A DNA stretch of 64,000 bases from assembly GCF_001187865.1 (NCBI RefSeq), contig NZ_LGIT01000017.1, positions 248,001-312,000 of the forward strand. The letters are read 5' to 3'. Under the pieces are notes generated by a model that worked only from the letters and a program-made list of their open reading frames with translations, had not been told where the DNA came from and made no database searches. Origin of the DNA: Klebsiella sp. RIT-PI-d (GTDB taxonomy: Bacteria; Pseudomonadota; Gammaproteobacteria; Enterobacterales; Enterobacteriaceae). The position numbers and the translations under genes are program-made. Below are positions 18,285-27,320 of the stretch, piece after piece (within the stretch, counting starts at the first letter, position 1; each line of letters opens with the position of its first letter).

Positions 18285-19880
18285 TTAGTGATGACGGCGT
18301 TCAGCAACGCGTTCCCGGATGGCTGAACGCTGCTCACTACTGAAATTGTGCTCCGATCTGCGGCTTTCGCTCCCGCGACTGCGTTGTGATTGCCATGAGG
18401 GCGAGCGACTGTCGTTACCACTTAATGCACTGCCACGATTGCTTTCCCGACGCTGCTGAACACGCTCTGTTACCTGCTGGCGTTGTTCAGGCGTGGCTGA
18501 GTTAAGGCGCTGCTGCACATTTCCCCGCACCTGCTGGCGCTGCCCGGGTGTGGCAGTACTTAACCGCTGCCGAACCGGGGCCGCCGTGGAAAGGTGTTGT
18601 GAAGACTGCGTGCGCAACGCATCGCGCGATGCGCTGTTCATGTCATAACCTCGATAGTTATTGTGTTGGGCGATCTGCTGAAGCTGTTTTGAGGCAGCCT
18701 GGCGCCGGGCATCGCGGTTAAGCGGCGCGGCATTACGACCGGTTTTCTCCTGTAATTGCGCCAGTGCGGCCTGCCGCTGACCGTTTACAGATCGGGACGA
18801 GGTAGCGCTTAAGCCGCCCCTGACATTAACAGGATGGGCATTGTTCACGTACGGAACGCCATTGCGGTAAGCCGGGTTGTGGTGCCAGACGCGGTTATTG
18901 TTGGTCAGATGTTCACCCGTGATGCGGTTATAGTTATTGACGTTGATATTGATGTTATTGCCATTATGGCTGTTTCCGTCGTTGTAATAGCCGCGATCGT
19001 CATGATGGTGATGATCGTCGTCGTCATGGTGGTGATGATGGTCGTCGTGATCCCAGTCGATACTGCTGAACAGCGCATACGTTGTGGCCACGCCCAGACT
19101 GTACCCAAAGCCCTTCACAAAACTGCTGGCGAACTGCTCCCCCGGAGGCGGCGGGAGGTAGACGGGCGGCCAGGCGGTATTGGGCCAGGCACCGTAAACC
19201 GTTGTCGGGTTGTAAGTCGGAACGTAAACGACCTGCGGATCGGCCGGTTCTATTTTAATGATCGTCGGTGATGACGTATGTACGATTGTCCGGGTGCCGC
19301 TATCCGTTGATACAGGACTGGCTGTCACCGGTTCGCTGGTTACTTTCTGCTGCGGTGAGGATTTTAATGTTCCGGTCTGTTGGGCCAGGGCGCGCAGCTT
19401 TTGCACGGCGTCCATCACATCCTGCGGCTGGGCCAGAAAGGCATTCCCCAGATCCTCAACCCACTCGGGATCTTGCCCCATCAATGCCGCCAGCTGCGGG
19501 AACGCCACCAGCGATTTTACGCTGGCATCCCACGGTTGACTGGCTACCGCGTTGATGGCGGCATCGCCCTGAAGCGTCGGATGGTCTTTTGACCACTGTA
19601 CGGCCTGGACGACGTTTGCCGGATAGGTTGATGCCATCAGCACCTGAGAGAGCAGGGCATCAGGATACAGCGCAACAGGGGCGACCCACTGGTCAATCTG
19701 GGCAGAGGTAAATGCGGGTGTGGCAACCGGCGCGGGATCGGTACCCGCAGGTGCAGGAGCGGCCACGTTTTCAGGCGGGGTTACAGGTTGCCGGCTTTTA
19801 ACATACAGCGTTCCGGCGGCTGCACATAACGCCAGACTGCATGCTAAAGCAATAATATGAGGCTTAAAGCGCAATATCAT
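18285..19880 (-). CDS. yacH: YacH-like DUF3300 protein, membrane-anchored or exported, His/Asp-rich
   Basis: This 531-residue protein starts at 19880 (MILRFKPHIIALACS), where GGGAG provides a ribosome site; the open frame extends 70 codons upstream without similarity. The N-terminal hydrophobic helix would export or anchor it. The DUF3300 domain occupies roughly residues 50-270 (PVALYPDALLSQVLMASTYP, YVPTYNPTTVYGAWP). A run of His and Asp at about residues 270-295 and an Asn/Ile stretch follow. The C-terminal 200 residues are basic, Gln/Arg-rich and contain repeats such as SATPEQRQQVTERVQQR. The His/Asp tract suggests metal binding, but that is inference. The location between lpd and acnB matches E. 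coli yacH. Confidence 0.8.
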   Translation of the reverse strand: MILRFKPHIIALACSLALCAAAGTLYVKSRQPVTPPENVAAPAPAGTDPAPVATPAFTSAQIDQWVAPVALYPDALLSQVLMASTYPANVVQAVQWSKDHPTLQGDAAINAVASQPWDASVKSLVAFPQLAALMGQDPEWVEDLGNAFLAQPQDVMDAVQKLRALAQQTGTLKSSPQQKVTSEPVTASPVSTDSGTRTIVHTSSPTIIKIEPADPQVVYVPTYNPTTVYGAWPNTAWPPVYLPPPPGEQFASSFVKGFGYSLGVATTYALFSSIDWDHDDHHHHHDDDDHHHHDDRGYYNDGNSHNGNNININVNNYNRITGEHLTNNNRVWHHNPAYRNGVPYVNNAHPVNVRGGLSATSSRSVNGQRQAALAQLQEKTGRNAAPLNRDARRQAASKQLQQIAQHNNYRGYDMNSASRDALRTQSSQHLSTAAPVRQRLSTATPGQRQQVRGNVQQRLNSATPEQRQQVTERVQQRRESNRGSALSGNDSRSPSWQSQRSRGSESRRSEHNFSSEQRSAIRERVAERRHH

Positions 19881-20272
19881 ATTCAGAACTCCCGGTATCA
19901 GATGATACCTGTCAGTAAGAGAGCAGCGCCATATGGCGTAAGCAATCCCCGGAGTATATTCTCTGGCCTGATTGTTTTTTGACGTAAACAGGGATCGCCT
20001 ATAGACGTATCGAATTCGGACAAAATGGAGTGTGAACAATCGTTGTCGGGCGGGCATTTTGCCCGGCAAATGCCATTTTGACGCACGCACGATTTCTGTT
20101 CACGATTCAGCAATAATTTAATGTTGCTTTTTTGTAAACAGATTAACACCCCACTAAAATCCTGCTATTCTGCCCGTTGCGGTACCGGGCATTTACCCTA
20201 CAAACTACTGTTTCACAGGAGCGTGAAGAGAACGCCTGCCGCACTATGACAATGAGAGCGAGGAGAACCGTC
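19881..20272. other. Divergent intergenic region between yacH and acnB
   Basis: This stretch of 392 bp holds the yacH leader on the minus strand and, on the plus strand, a well-formed acnB promoter followed by a leader of about 95-100 bases. A small GGGCATTTTGCCC hairpin lies near 20053-20065. I see no further gene. Confidence 0.7.
20143..20171 (+). promoter_or_regulatory. Probable acnB promoter
   Basis: TTAACA (20143-20148) and an extended -10 TGCTATTCT (20163-20171) are separated by a 17-bp spacer. The arrangement and surrounding sequence resemble the E. coli acnB promoter. Confidence 0.7.
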
Positions 20273-22870
20273 GTGCTAGATGATTACCGTAAGCACGTAG
20301 CTGAGCGTGCCGCTGAAGGGATTGTAGCGAAGCCCTTAGATGCAACCCAGATGGCCGGGTTAGTTGAGCTGCTGAAGAATCCGCCTGAAGGCGAAGAAGA
20401 ATTCCTGTTAGATCTGTTAATAAACCGCGTGCCGCCGGGCGTTGATGAAGCCGCCTATGTTAAAGCAGGCTTTTTGGCCGCCGTCGCCAAAGGTGAAGCC
20501 CATTCGCCGCTGGTTAGCCCCGAAAAAGCCGTAGAGCTGCTGGGTACCATGCAGGGCGGCTATAACATTCACCCGCTGATTGAGGCGCTGGACAATGACG
20601 CGCTGGCACCGATTGCTGTTAATGCCTTGTCTCATACCCTGCTGATGTTCGATAACTTCTATGATGTAGAAGAAAAAGCCAAAGCGGGTAATCTGCATGC
20701 GCAGCAGGTAATGCTCTCCTGGGCAAACGCTGACTGGTTCCTGAAACGTCCATCGCTGGCCGAAAAAATTACCGTTACCGTCTTCAAAGTGACCGGCGAA
20801 ACTAACACTGACGATCTCTCTCCGGCTCCGGATGCCTGGTCGCGCCCGGATATTCCGCTGCACGCCCTGGCGATGCTGAAAAACGCCCGCGACGGCATTT
20901 TCCCGGATAAACCCGGCAGCATTGGCCCGATCCTGCAAATCGAGGCATTACAGCAAAAAGGGTTCCCGCTGGCCTACGTCGGCGACGTGGTGGGCACCGG
21001 GTCGTCACGTAAATCTGCGACCAACTCGGTACTGTGGTTTATGGGCGACGACATCCCGAATGTGCCGAATAAGCGCGGCGGCGGGGTGGTTCTGGGCGGT
21101 AAAATCGCTCCTATTTTCTTTAACACCATGGAAGATGCGGGCGCGCTGCCAATCGAAGTGGATGTTAACAAACTGAACATGGGCGACGTTATTGACGTTT
21201 ACCCGTTCAAAGGGGAAGTGCGCAATCATCATAGTGATGAGCTGCTGGCAACCTTTGAATTAAAAACCGACGTGCTGATTGACGAAGTGCGTGCGGGTGG
21301 TCGTATTCCGCTCATTATCGGTCGCGGATTGACCACTAAAGCCCGTGAAGCGCTGGGCCTGCCGCACAGCGACGTTTTCCGCATCGCAAAAGCGGTTGAA
21401 GCCAGCGATAAAGGCTTCTCTCTGGCGCAGAAAATGGTTGGCCGCGCCTGTGGCGTCACCGGCGTGCGTCCCGGCGAATACTGCGAACCGAAAATGACCT
21501 CGGTTGGCTCGCAGGACACCACCGGACCGATGACCCGTGATGAGCTGAAAGATCTCGCCTGTCTGGGCTTCTCAGCCGATCTGGTAATGCAGTCCTTCTG
21601 TCATACGGCGGCGTATCCGAAGCCGGTTGACGTGACGACTCACCATACGTTGCCGGACTTCATTATGAACCGTGGCGGCGTCTCTCTGCGTCCGGGCGAT
21701 GGCATCATTCACTCCTGGCTGAACCGTATGCTGTTGCCGGATACCGTCGGCACCGGCGGTGACTCCCATACCCGCTTCCCGGTAGGCATCTCCTTCCCGG
21801 CTGGTTCCGGTTTAGTGGCGTTTGCCGCAGCGACCGGCGTTATGCCACTGGATATGCCGGAATCGGTATTGGTGCGTTTTAAAGGCACCATGCAGCCGGG
21901 CATTACGCTGCGCGATCTGGTTCACGCCATTCCGCTGTATGCCATTCGCCAGGGCCTGCTGACCGTTGAGAAGAAAGGCAAGAAAAACATCTTCTCCGGG
22001 CGCATCCTTGAAATTGAAGGGCTGCCGGAGCTGAAAGTCGAACAGGCGTTTGAACTGGCCGATGCCTCTGCCGAGCGTTCCGCTGCGGGCTGTACCATCA
22101 AGCTTGATAAAGCGCCGATCACCGAGTATCTGACCTCTAACATTGTCCTGCTGAAGTGGATGATCGCTGAGGGTTACGGCGACCGTCGTACCATTGAGCG
22201 TCGTATTCAGGGCATGGAAAAATGGCTGGCGGACCCGCAACTGCTGGAAGCGGATGCTGACGCGGAATACGCGGCGGTCATTGAGATTGACCTGGCCGAT
22301 ATTCATGAGCCGATCCTCTGCGCGCCAAACGATCCGGACGATGCGCGTTTGCTCTCCGACGTGGCGGGTGAGAAGATCGATGAAGTATTCATCGGCTCCT
22401 GCATGACCAATATCGGTCACTTCCGCGCGGCGGGCAAGCTGCTGGATGCGCATCAGGGCCAGCTGCCGACTCGCCTGTGGGTGGCTCCGCCTACGCGTAT
22501 GGATGCAGCTCAGCTTACCGAAGAGGGCTACTACAGCATCTTTGGTAAGAGCGGCGCACGTGTCGAAATTCCGGGCTGCTCCCTATGCATGGGCAACCAG
22601 GCGCGCGTGGCAGACGGGTCGACGGTGGTTTCCACCTCTACGCGTAACTTCCCGAACCGCTTAGGGACCGGTGCGAATGTGTATCTGGCGTCAGCGGAGC
22701 TGGCGGCAATTGCTGCGCTCATTGGACGTCTGCCAACGCGGGAAGAGTACCTGAGCTCGGTGGCCCAGGTGGATAAGACGGCCGCAGATACCTATCGTTA
22801 TCTGAACTTCGATCAGCTTGAACAGTACACCGAGAAAGCCGACGGGGTGATTTTCCAGACCGCAGTGTAA
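20273..22870 (+). CDS. acnB: Bifunctional aconitate hydratase B / 2-methylisocitrate dehydratase
   Basis: This 865-residue [4Fe-4S] enzyme interconverts citrate and isocitrate and is the main aconitase of growing enterobacteria. The start is a GTG at 20273 (read as Met, then [15 protein letters not shown]), preceded by AGGAG at 20261-20265. It gives exactly the E. coli length; the frame is open further upstream but without similarity. The N-terminal HEAT-like domain is followed by the swivel domain ([16 protein letters not shown]) and the catalytic domains. Cluster cysteines lie in [10 protein letters not shown] and CSLCMGN. When the cluster is lost the apoprotein binds mRNA, a family property. 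A terminator follows. Confidence 0.97.
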   Translation: MLDDYRKHVAERAAEGIVAKPLDATQMAGLVELLKNPPEGEEEFLLDLLINRVPPGVDEAAYVKAGFLAAVAKGEAHSPLVSPEKAVELLGTMQGGYNIHPLIEALDNDALAPIAVNALSHTLLMFDNFYDVEEKAKAGNLHAQQVMLSWANADWFLKRPSLAEKITVTVFKVTGETNTDDLSPAPDAWSRPDIPLHALAMLKNARDGIFPDKPGSIGPILQIEALQQKGFPLAYVGDVVGTGSSRKSATNSVLWFMGDDIPNVPNKRGGGVVLGGKIAPIFFNTMEDAGALPIEVDVNKLNMGDVIDVYPFKGEVRNHHSDELLATFELKTDVLIDEVRAGGRIPLIIGRGLTTKAREALGLPHSDVFRIAKAVEASDKGFSLAQKMVGRACGVTGVRPGEYCEPKMTSVGSQDTTGPMTRDELKDLACLGFSADLVMQSFCHTAAYPKPVDVTTHHTLPDFIMNRGGVSLRPGDGIIHSWLNRMLLPDTVGTGGDSHTRFPVGISFPAGSGLVAFAAATGVMPLDMPESVLVRFKGTMQPGITLRDLVHAIPLYAIRQGLLTVEKKGKKNIFSGRILEIEGLPELKVEQAFELADASAERSAAGCTIKLDKAPITEYLTSNIVLLKWMIAEGYGDRRTIERRIQGMEKWLADPQLLEADADAEYAAVIEIDLADIHEPILCAPNDPDDARLLSDVAGEKIDEVFIGSCMTNIGHFRAAGKLLDAHQGQLPTRLWVAPPTRMDAAQLTEEGYYSIFGKSGARVEIPGCSLCMGNQARVADGSTVVSTSTRNFPNRLGTGANVYLASAELAAIAALIGRLPTREEYLSSVAQVDKTAADTYRYLNFDQLEQYTEKADGVIFQTAV

Positions 22871-22893
22871 TCCTCACTTCCGGCTCAACTGAC

Positions 22894-22924
22894 AAAACCC
22901 TTTCCTGACGAAAGGGTTTTTTTA
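22894..22924 (+). terminator. Rho-independent terminator after acnB
   Basis: The stem AAAACCCTTTC / GAAAGGGTTTT has a CTGAC loop and a following T run, 24 bp past the acnB stop codon. Confidence 0.9.
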
Positions 22925-23029
22925 TTTCATTCCTTCCACTTATCCCGCTGCTTTTCTTGCTCCCTGCTGCGATAATTAATCTCAACGGCAATGCAGCAAT
23001 GACGTATTGCGACAGCAGAGGAACAAATG

Positions 23030-23392
23030 ATGGAATACGAATTTTTGCGCGATGTCACCGGACTGGTAAAGGTACGGATGTCAATGGGCCATGAAGTGGT
23101 CGGACACTGGTTCAACGAAGAGGTGAAAGAGAATTTTGCCCTGCTGGATGAAGTTGAACAGGCGGCGCGTGCAGTAAAAGGCAGCGAACGCAGCTGGCAG
23201 CGGACCGGGCATGAGTACACCCTGTGGATGGATGACGAAGAAGTGATGATCCGCGCCAATCAACTGGCGATTTCCGGTGATGAAATGGAAGAGGGAATGA
23301 GCTACTACGATGAAGAAAGCCTGTCGCTGTGTGGTGTAGAGGACTTTCTTCAGGTGGTTGCCGCCTACCGCACGTTCGTGCAGCAAAAATAA
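23030..23392 (+). CDS. yacL: YacL, UPF0231 family protein
   Basis: This 120-residue acidic cytosolic protein is nearly the same as E. coli YacL. The second of two ATG codons (23030; [11 protein letters not shown]) gives the E. coli length; starting at 23027 would add one Met. AGAGGAA lies upstream. The sequence is rich in Glu/Asp, and the conserved C-terminal segment [23 protein letters not shown] is visible. Function is unknown. It is a single gene between the acnB terminator and the convergent speD. Confidence 0.92.
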   Translation: MEYEFLRDVTGLVKVRMSMGHEVVGHWFNEEVKENFALLDEVEQAARAVKGSERSWQRTGHEYTLWMDDEEVMIRANQLAISGDEMEEGMSYYDEESLSLCGVEDFLQVVAAYRTFVQQK

Positions 23393-23423
23393 CCGGGCGG
23401 GGCATCCTTGCTCCGCAGCACGC

Positions 23424-24218
23424 TTAAATCGCAGGAATATTGCGACCGTAATAAATCTCGCGCATTTCCTTCCACAGCAGGTCGGTGATGACCTTGCGCT
23501 CATCTGCCGTTAAATCTTCAGGCCGGGTATGGAACATGTAGTGCTTAAGATCAAATTCCTTAAGCAGCATTTTGGTATGGAAAATATTTTCCTGATAAAC
23601 GTTCACGTCCATCATGTCATACAGCGACTTCATGTCTTCAGACATAAAGTTCTGAATCGAATTGATCTCATGATCGATAAAATGCTTCATGCCATTCACG
23701 TCACGGGTAAAGCCGCGCACGCGGTAATCAACGGTGACAATATCGGATTCAAGCTGGTGGATCAGATAATTGAGCGCCTTAAGCGGCGAAATGACGCCGC
23801 AGGTCGATACTTCAATATCTGCCCGAAACGTACACAGACCCGCTTCAGGATGGCTTTCCGGGTAAGTGTGAACGCAGATATGACTTTTATCGAGATGGGC
23901 AACAACGGCTTCAGGCAGCGGGCCGGGATGCTCGGTAGTATCAATTAACTGCGGATCGACCGGCTCTTCGCTGACCAGGATCGTGACGCTGGCACCCTGC
24001 GGTTGATAATCCTGACGGGCAATATTCAGGATATTGGCACCGATAATCGAGCACGTCTCGGTGAGCACTTCGGTCAGACGGTTGGCATTATAGAGTTCGT
24101 CGATATAGGCGATATAGCCATCGCGCTCTGCCGCCGTTTTCACGTAGCAGATATCATAAATACAAAAACTCAGGCTTTTGGTCAGATTGTTAAAGCCGTG
24201 CAGCTTCAGTTTTTTCAA
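23424..24218 (-). CDS. speD: S-adenosylmethionine decarboxylase proenzyme
   Basis: This 264-residue proenzyme self-cleaves between Lys111 and Ser112 ([13 protein letters not shown]) to form the pyruvoyl cofactor. It produces decarboxylated SAM, the aminopropyl donor for spermidine. The start codon is TTG at 24218-24216, preceded by an almost perfect ribosome site, AAGGAGGTGAT, on the minus strand. The same UUG start is used in E. coli. The gene lies 14 bp downstream of speE in the speE-speD operon, so both enzymes of spermidine synthesis are made together. Confidence 0.96.
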   Translation of the reverse strand: MKKLKLHGFNNLTKSLSFCIYDICYVKTAAERDGYIAYIDELYNANRLTEVLTETCSIIGANILNIARQDYQPQGASVTILVSEEPVDPQLIDTTEHPGPLPEAVVAHLDKSHICVHTYPESHPEAGLCTFRADIEVSTCGVISPLKALNYLIHQLESDIVTVDYRVRGFTRDVNGMKHFIDHEINSIQNFMSEDMKSLYDMMDVNVYQENIFHTKMLLKEFDLKHYMFHTRPEDLTADERKVITDLLWKEMREIYYGRNIPAI

Positions 24219-24232
24219 TTTTTATCACCTCC

Positions 24233-25099
24233 TTAGGATCGCGGTGCGGACAGGGCGTCCTGCAAATATTGCGGCAGGGCAAAAGCCGCGGTGTGAATGG
24301 CCGGATTGTAATAGCGGCAGGTGAGCGCAGATTGATGAAAGCGCGCCTGAATAATTTCGGTAGAGAGCGTGCGCAGGGCCTCGTTATCCGTCGCCCAGGC
24401 GAAGGTCATAATGCCGCCGTAATAGGTCGGGATCGCCGCCTGATAAAAGCTGACGTCAGCGAAATATTGACCCAGCTTGCGGTGGCTGTCGATAGCTTCA
24501 TCCTGCTGCAAAAAACAGACGCCGTTCTGCGCGACAAAAATGCCGCCCGGATTGAGGCAGCGCTTACAGCCTTCATAAAACGCCGAGGTAAACAGGCTTT
24601 CACCGGGACCGACCGGGTCGGTACAGTCAGAGATGATGACATCAAAAGTTTGCGTGGTTTGATTAACAAAATTAACGCCGTCGTCGATGGTCAGCGTGAA
24701 ACGCGGATCGTCATAGGCACCGGCATTATGATTAGGTAAATACTGACGACAAAAAGAGACCACGCCTTCATCGATTTCCACCATCGTGATAGTGTCGATA
24801 TTTTTATGCCGCGACACTTCCCGCAGCATTGCACCGTCGCCGCCGCCAATAATCAGCACGTGCTTCGCGTGACCGTGCGCCAGCAGCGGAACGTGGGTCA
24901 TCATTTCGTGGTAAATAAACTCATCGCGCTCGGTGGTTTGCACCACGCCATCCAGCGCCATGACGCGACCAAAAGCAGCGTTTTCGAAAATGATCAGATC
25001 CTGATGATCGGTTTTCTCATGGTACAGCACGTTATCAATAGCAAAATATTGCCCAAATTGATCGTGTAGCGTTTCGTGCCATGCGGTGTTATCGCTCAT
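24233..25099 (-). CDS. speE: Spermidine synthase (polyamine aminopropyltransferase)
   Basis: This 288-residue enzyme transfers the aminopropyl group of decarboxylated SAM to putrescine. The start at 25099 ([17 protein letters not shown]) gives the E. coli length; an in-frame start seven codons upstream (25120) lacks support. Rossmann-type motifs [12 protein letters not shown] and the catalytic [12 protein letters not shown] are present. It is the first gene of speE-speD. The start is preceded by a GGGAGAATGG ribosome site. Confidence 0.97.
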   Translation of the reverse strand: MSDNTAWHETLHDQFGQYFAIDNVLYHEKTDHQDLIIFENAAFGRVMALDGVVQTTERDEFIYHEMMTHVPLLAHGHAKHVLIIGGGDGAMLREVSRHKNIDTITMVEIDEGVVSFCRQYLPNHNAGAYDDPRFTLTIDDGVNFVNQTTQTFDVIISDCTDPVGPGESLFTSAFYEGCKRCLNPGGIFVAQNGVCFLQQDEAIDSHRKLGQYFADVSFYQAAIPTYYGGIMTFAWATDNEALRTLSTEIIQARFHQSALTCRYYNPAIHTAAFALPQYLQDALSAPRS

Positions 25100-25150
25100 T
25101 CCATTCTCCCTCATTAACACCCATGAAAAATGGGCGCAACATAATAGCTA

Positions 25151-25178
25151 ACATTGACCGCGTATGCACGGTCAATGT
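25151..25178. repeat. Perfect 10-bp inverted repeat between yacC and speE
   Basis: ACATTGACCG and CGGTCAATGT are separated by eight bases. The repeat lies between the yacC stop (25214) and the speE start (25099). It may be the yacC terminator, although no T run longer than two follows, or an operator for speED. Confidence 0.6.
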
Positions 25179-25213
25179 TTCACCACAAAGAGAATGAGTA
25201 TAGCGAAGAGAGG

Positions 25214-25561
25214 CTATTTAACGTAGGCGAGTAAGCTTAAGGAATCTTTAGCCAGCGCTTTACATTTTTTGGCGGTAGGAATACCGATACCGCTAAGGTC
25301 GCGGTAGCTGTCTTCACCTAACGTTTTCATGTTGTAGGTTTCGTAGTTGCTCAGGTCCCACTGATTCTGCTGAGCAAAAAAGAGCAGCGCCCGACGAATT
25401 TGGGTATTAGGTAAGTTCTGGTAGCCACAGTCATTTTTCAGAAACACAAAGACGGCGGTGAGATCGGCCATATCTTCAGCTTCAGATTCGCTCAGCGCAT
25501 AGCTGTTTGTGGATAATGCTAAAAGCATTCCAGGAACAATTATTCTGAAAAAAGTCTTCAT
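25214..25561 (-). CDS. yacC: YacC, exported PulS/OutS-like protein
   Basis: This 115-residue protein starts at 25561 (MKTFFRIIVPGML), with a signal peptide ending near NSYA (about residue 22). The mature part is highly conserved with E. coli YacC (ALSESEAEDMADLTAVFVFLKNDC begins it) and has two cysteines that could form a disulfide. The family is related to PulS/OutS pilotins that escort secretins of type II secretion, though YacC lacks a lipobox and its partner is unknown. It lies upstream of speE-speD on the same strand, separated by an inverted repeat. Confidence 0.88.
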   Translation of the reverse strand: MKTFFRIIVPGMLLALSTNSYALSESEAEDMADLTAVFVFLKNDCGYQNLPNTQIRRALLFFAQQNQWDLSNYETYNMKTLGEDSYRDLSGIGIPTAKKCKALAKDSLSLLAYVK

Positions 25562-25639
25562 TCTTTCTACCACTGCTTACGGAAATGCAACGTTAGCACA
25601 CCTGATGATAGCGCGTGAACTTAATTATCACAGTTATAC

Positions 25640-25670
25640 TTGACGTTCCGGTTAGGGGAGGGTTTAAGCT
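25640..25670 (+). promoter_or_regulatory. CueR-type promoter of cueO
   Basis: The -35 TTGACG (25640-25645) and -10 TAAGCT (25665-25670) are 19 bp apart. This long spacer is characteristic of MerR-family activators, and an imperfect dyad, CGTTCC...GGAGGG, lies within it. It resembles the E. coli cueO and copA promoters and implies copper(I) induction by CueR. Confidence 0.85.
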
Positions 25671-25703
25671 CATAGACCGCCTGCCGACAATAAGGAAAAT
25701 ACG

Positions 25704-27251
25704 ATGCAACGCCGCGACTTTTTAAAATATTCCGCCGCTATTGGCGCGTTTAGCGCACTGCCTCTCTGGAGCAAAACCGCCTTTGCTGCCGAACGCCCGG
25801 CGCTGCCGATCCCGCAACTGTTAACCGCCGATGCGCGTAATCACATCAGGCTGAGTGTTCAGGCAGGGACATCGACGTTTGGCCCCGTCACCAGCGCTAC
25901 CTGGGGCTATAACGGCGCGCTACTGGGTCCGGCGATCCGCCTGCGTCAGGGAAAGGCGGTTACCGTTGATATTCACAACACCCTGACAGAAGAGACGACG
26001 GTTCACTGGCACGGGCTGGAAGTGCCCGGTGCTGTCGACGGTGGCCCTCAGGGGGTGATAAAAGCCGGTGAGTCGCGTTCGGTGACATTCACGCCCGATC
26101 AGCCGGCAGCAACCTGCTGGTTTCACCCCCATCAGCACGGTAAAACCGGGCGCCAGGTGGCGATGGGGCTGGCAGGACTGGTCATCATTGATGACGATGA
26201 CAGCCGCAGCCTGCGTTTGCCGCAGCAGTGGGGCATTGATGATCTACCGGTGATCGTGCAGGACAAGCGTTTTACCGCCAGCGGCGAAATAGATTATCAG
26301 CTGGATATGATGACCGCTGCCGTCGGCTGGTTTGGCGATACGCTTCTGGCTAACGGTGCGCCGTTTCCCCAGCATAATGCCCCGCGAGGCTGGCTGAGAT
26401 TACGCCTGCTCAACGGCTGTAATGCGCGTTCGCTGAACGTCGCCGCCAGCGACAAGCGCCCGCTATATGTGATTGCCAGCGACGGCGGGCTGCTGGCGGA
26501 GCCGGTCAAAGTCACTGAGTTGTCGATGTTAATGGGCGAGCGTTTTGAGGTGCTGGTGGATACCCAGGACGGTAAACCGTTCGATCTGGTGACTTTACCG
26601 GTCAGTCAAATGGGGATGGCCGTCGCGCCTTTCGACCGGCCACAGCCGATACTGCGCGTGCAGCCGCTGCGCATTGCCGCCTCCGCGACGCTCCCGGATT
26701 CGCTGGTCACGGTTCCTGCGCTGCCTGCGCTTTCGGATCTTACCCGGCGTAAATTCCAGCTCTCTATGGACCCGATGCTCGATATGATGGGAATGCAGGC
26801 CTTACAGGAAAAATACGGCGCGCAGGCGATGAGCGGAATGGATCACGGTAACATGCATCATGGTGCAATGGATCATGGCGCGATGGGCCACGGCAGTCAG
26901 GCGTTCGATTTTCATAGCGCCAACCGGATTAACGGTCAGGCGTTTGCTATGGATACGCCGCTGTTTGCCGCGCAAAAAGGGCAGTTTGAGCGCTGGGTGA
27001 TATCGGGTGAGGGCGACATGATGCTGCATCCCTTCCATATTCACGGTACACAATTCCGCATTCTGTCTGAAAACGGTCGTCCTCCCGTAGCCCATCGCGC
27101 AGGCTGGAAAGATACGGTCAATGTGAACGGCGGCGTCAGTGAAGTACTGGTCCGTTTCAATCATGACGCGCCAAAGGAGTGCGCTTATATGGCGCATTGC
27201 CACCTGCTTGAGCATGAAGATACCGGCATGATGATGGGCTTTACGGTGTAG
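25704..27251 (+). CDS. cueO: CueO, periplasmic multicopper oxidase
   Basis: This 515-residue enzyme oxidises Cu(I), as well as phenols and catechol siderophores, in the periplasm and protects against copper. It has a Tat signal peptide ([20 protein letters not shown], cleaved near AFA/AE). Copper-site motifs are [22 protein letters not shown] and the type 1 site [14 protein letters not shown] Met/His-rich insert ([19 protein letters not shown]) near residues 374-392 is the copper-loading region found in CueO proteins. It has its own CueR-type promoter and converges with gcd. Confidence 0.96.
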   Translation: MQRRDFLKYSAAIGAFSALPLWSKTAFAAERPALPIPQLLTADARNHIRLSVQAGTSTFGPVTSATWGYNGALLGPAIRLRQGKAVTVDIHNTLTEETTVHWHGLEVPGAVDGGPQGVIKAGESRSVTFTPDQPAATCWFHPHQHGKTGRQVAMGLAGLVIIDDDDSRSLRLPQQWGIDDLPVIVQDKRFTASGEIDYQLDMMTAAVGWFGDTLLANGAPFPQHNAPRGWLRLRLLNGCNARSLNVAASDKRPLYVIASDGGLLAEPVKVTELSMLMGERFEVLVDTQDGKPFDLVTLPVSQMGMAVAPFDRPQPILRVQPLRIAASATLPDSLVTVPALPALSDLTRRKFQLSMDPMLDMMGMQALQEKYGAQAMSGMDHGNMHHGAMDHGAMGHGSQAFDFHSANRINGQAFAMDTPLFAAQKGQFERWVISGEGDMMLHPFHIHGTQFRILSENGRPPVAHRAGWKDTVNVNGGVSEVLVRFNHDAPKECAYMAHCHLLEHEDTGMMMGFTV

Positions 27252-27284
27252 CACCGTGCCGCCATCCGGCATTGTTGAGCGCCG

Positions 27285-27313
27285 ATCCCCCTCTTCCGGC
27301 GGAAGAGGGGGAT
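27285..27313. terminator. Bidirectional hairpin between cueO and gcd
   Basis: A perfect 13-bp stem, ATCCCCCTCTTCC / GGAAGAGGGGGAT, with a GGC loop lies between the two convergent stop codons. It lacks a long T run but is well placed to terminate both genes. Confidence 0.75.
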
Positions 27314-27320
27314 GGATACC

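Noticed and set aside
18834-19271. Val/Met-rich frame antisense to the His/Asp tract of yacH
   Set aside because: It is the reverse reading of His/Asp codons (ATG/GTC) and is not a real membrane protein.
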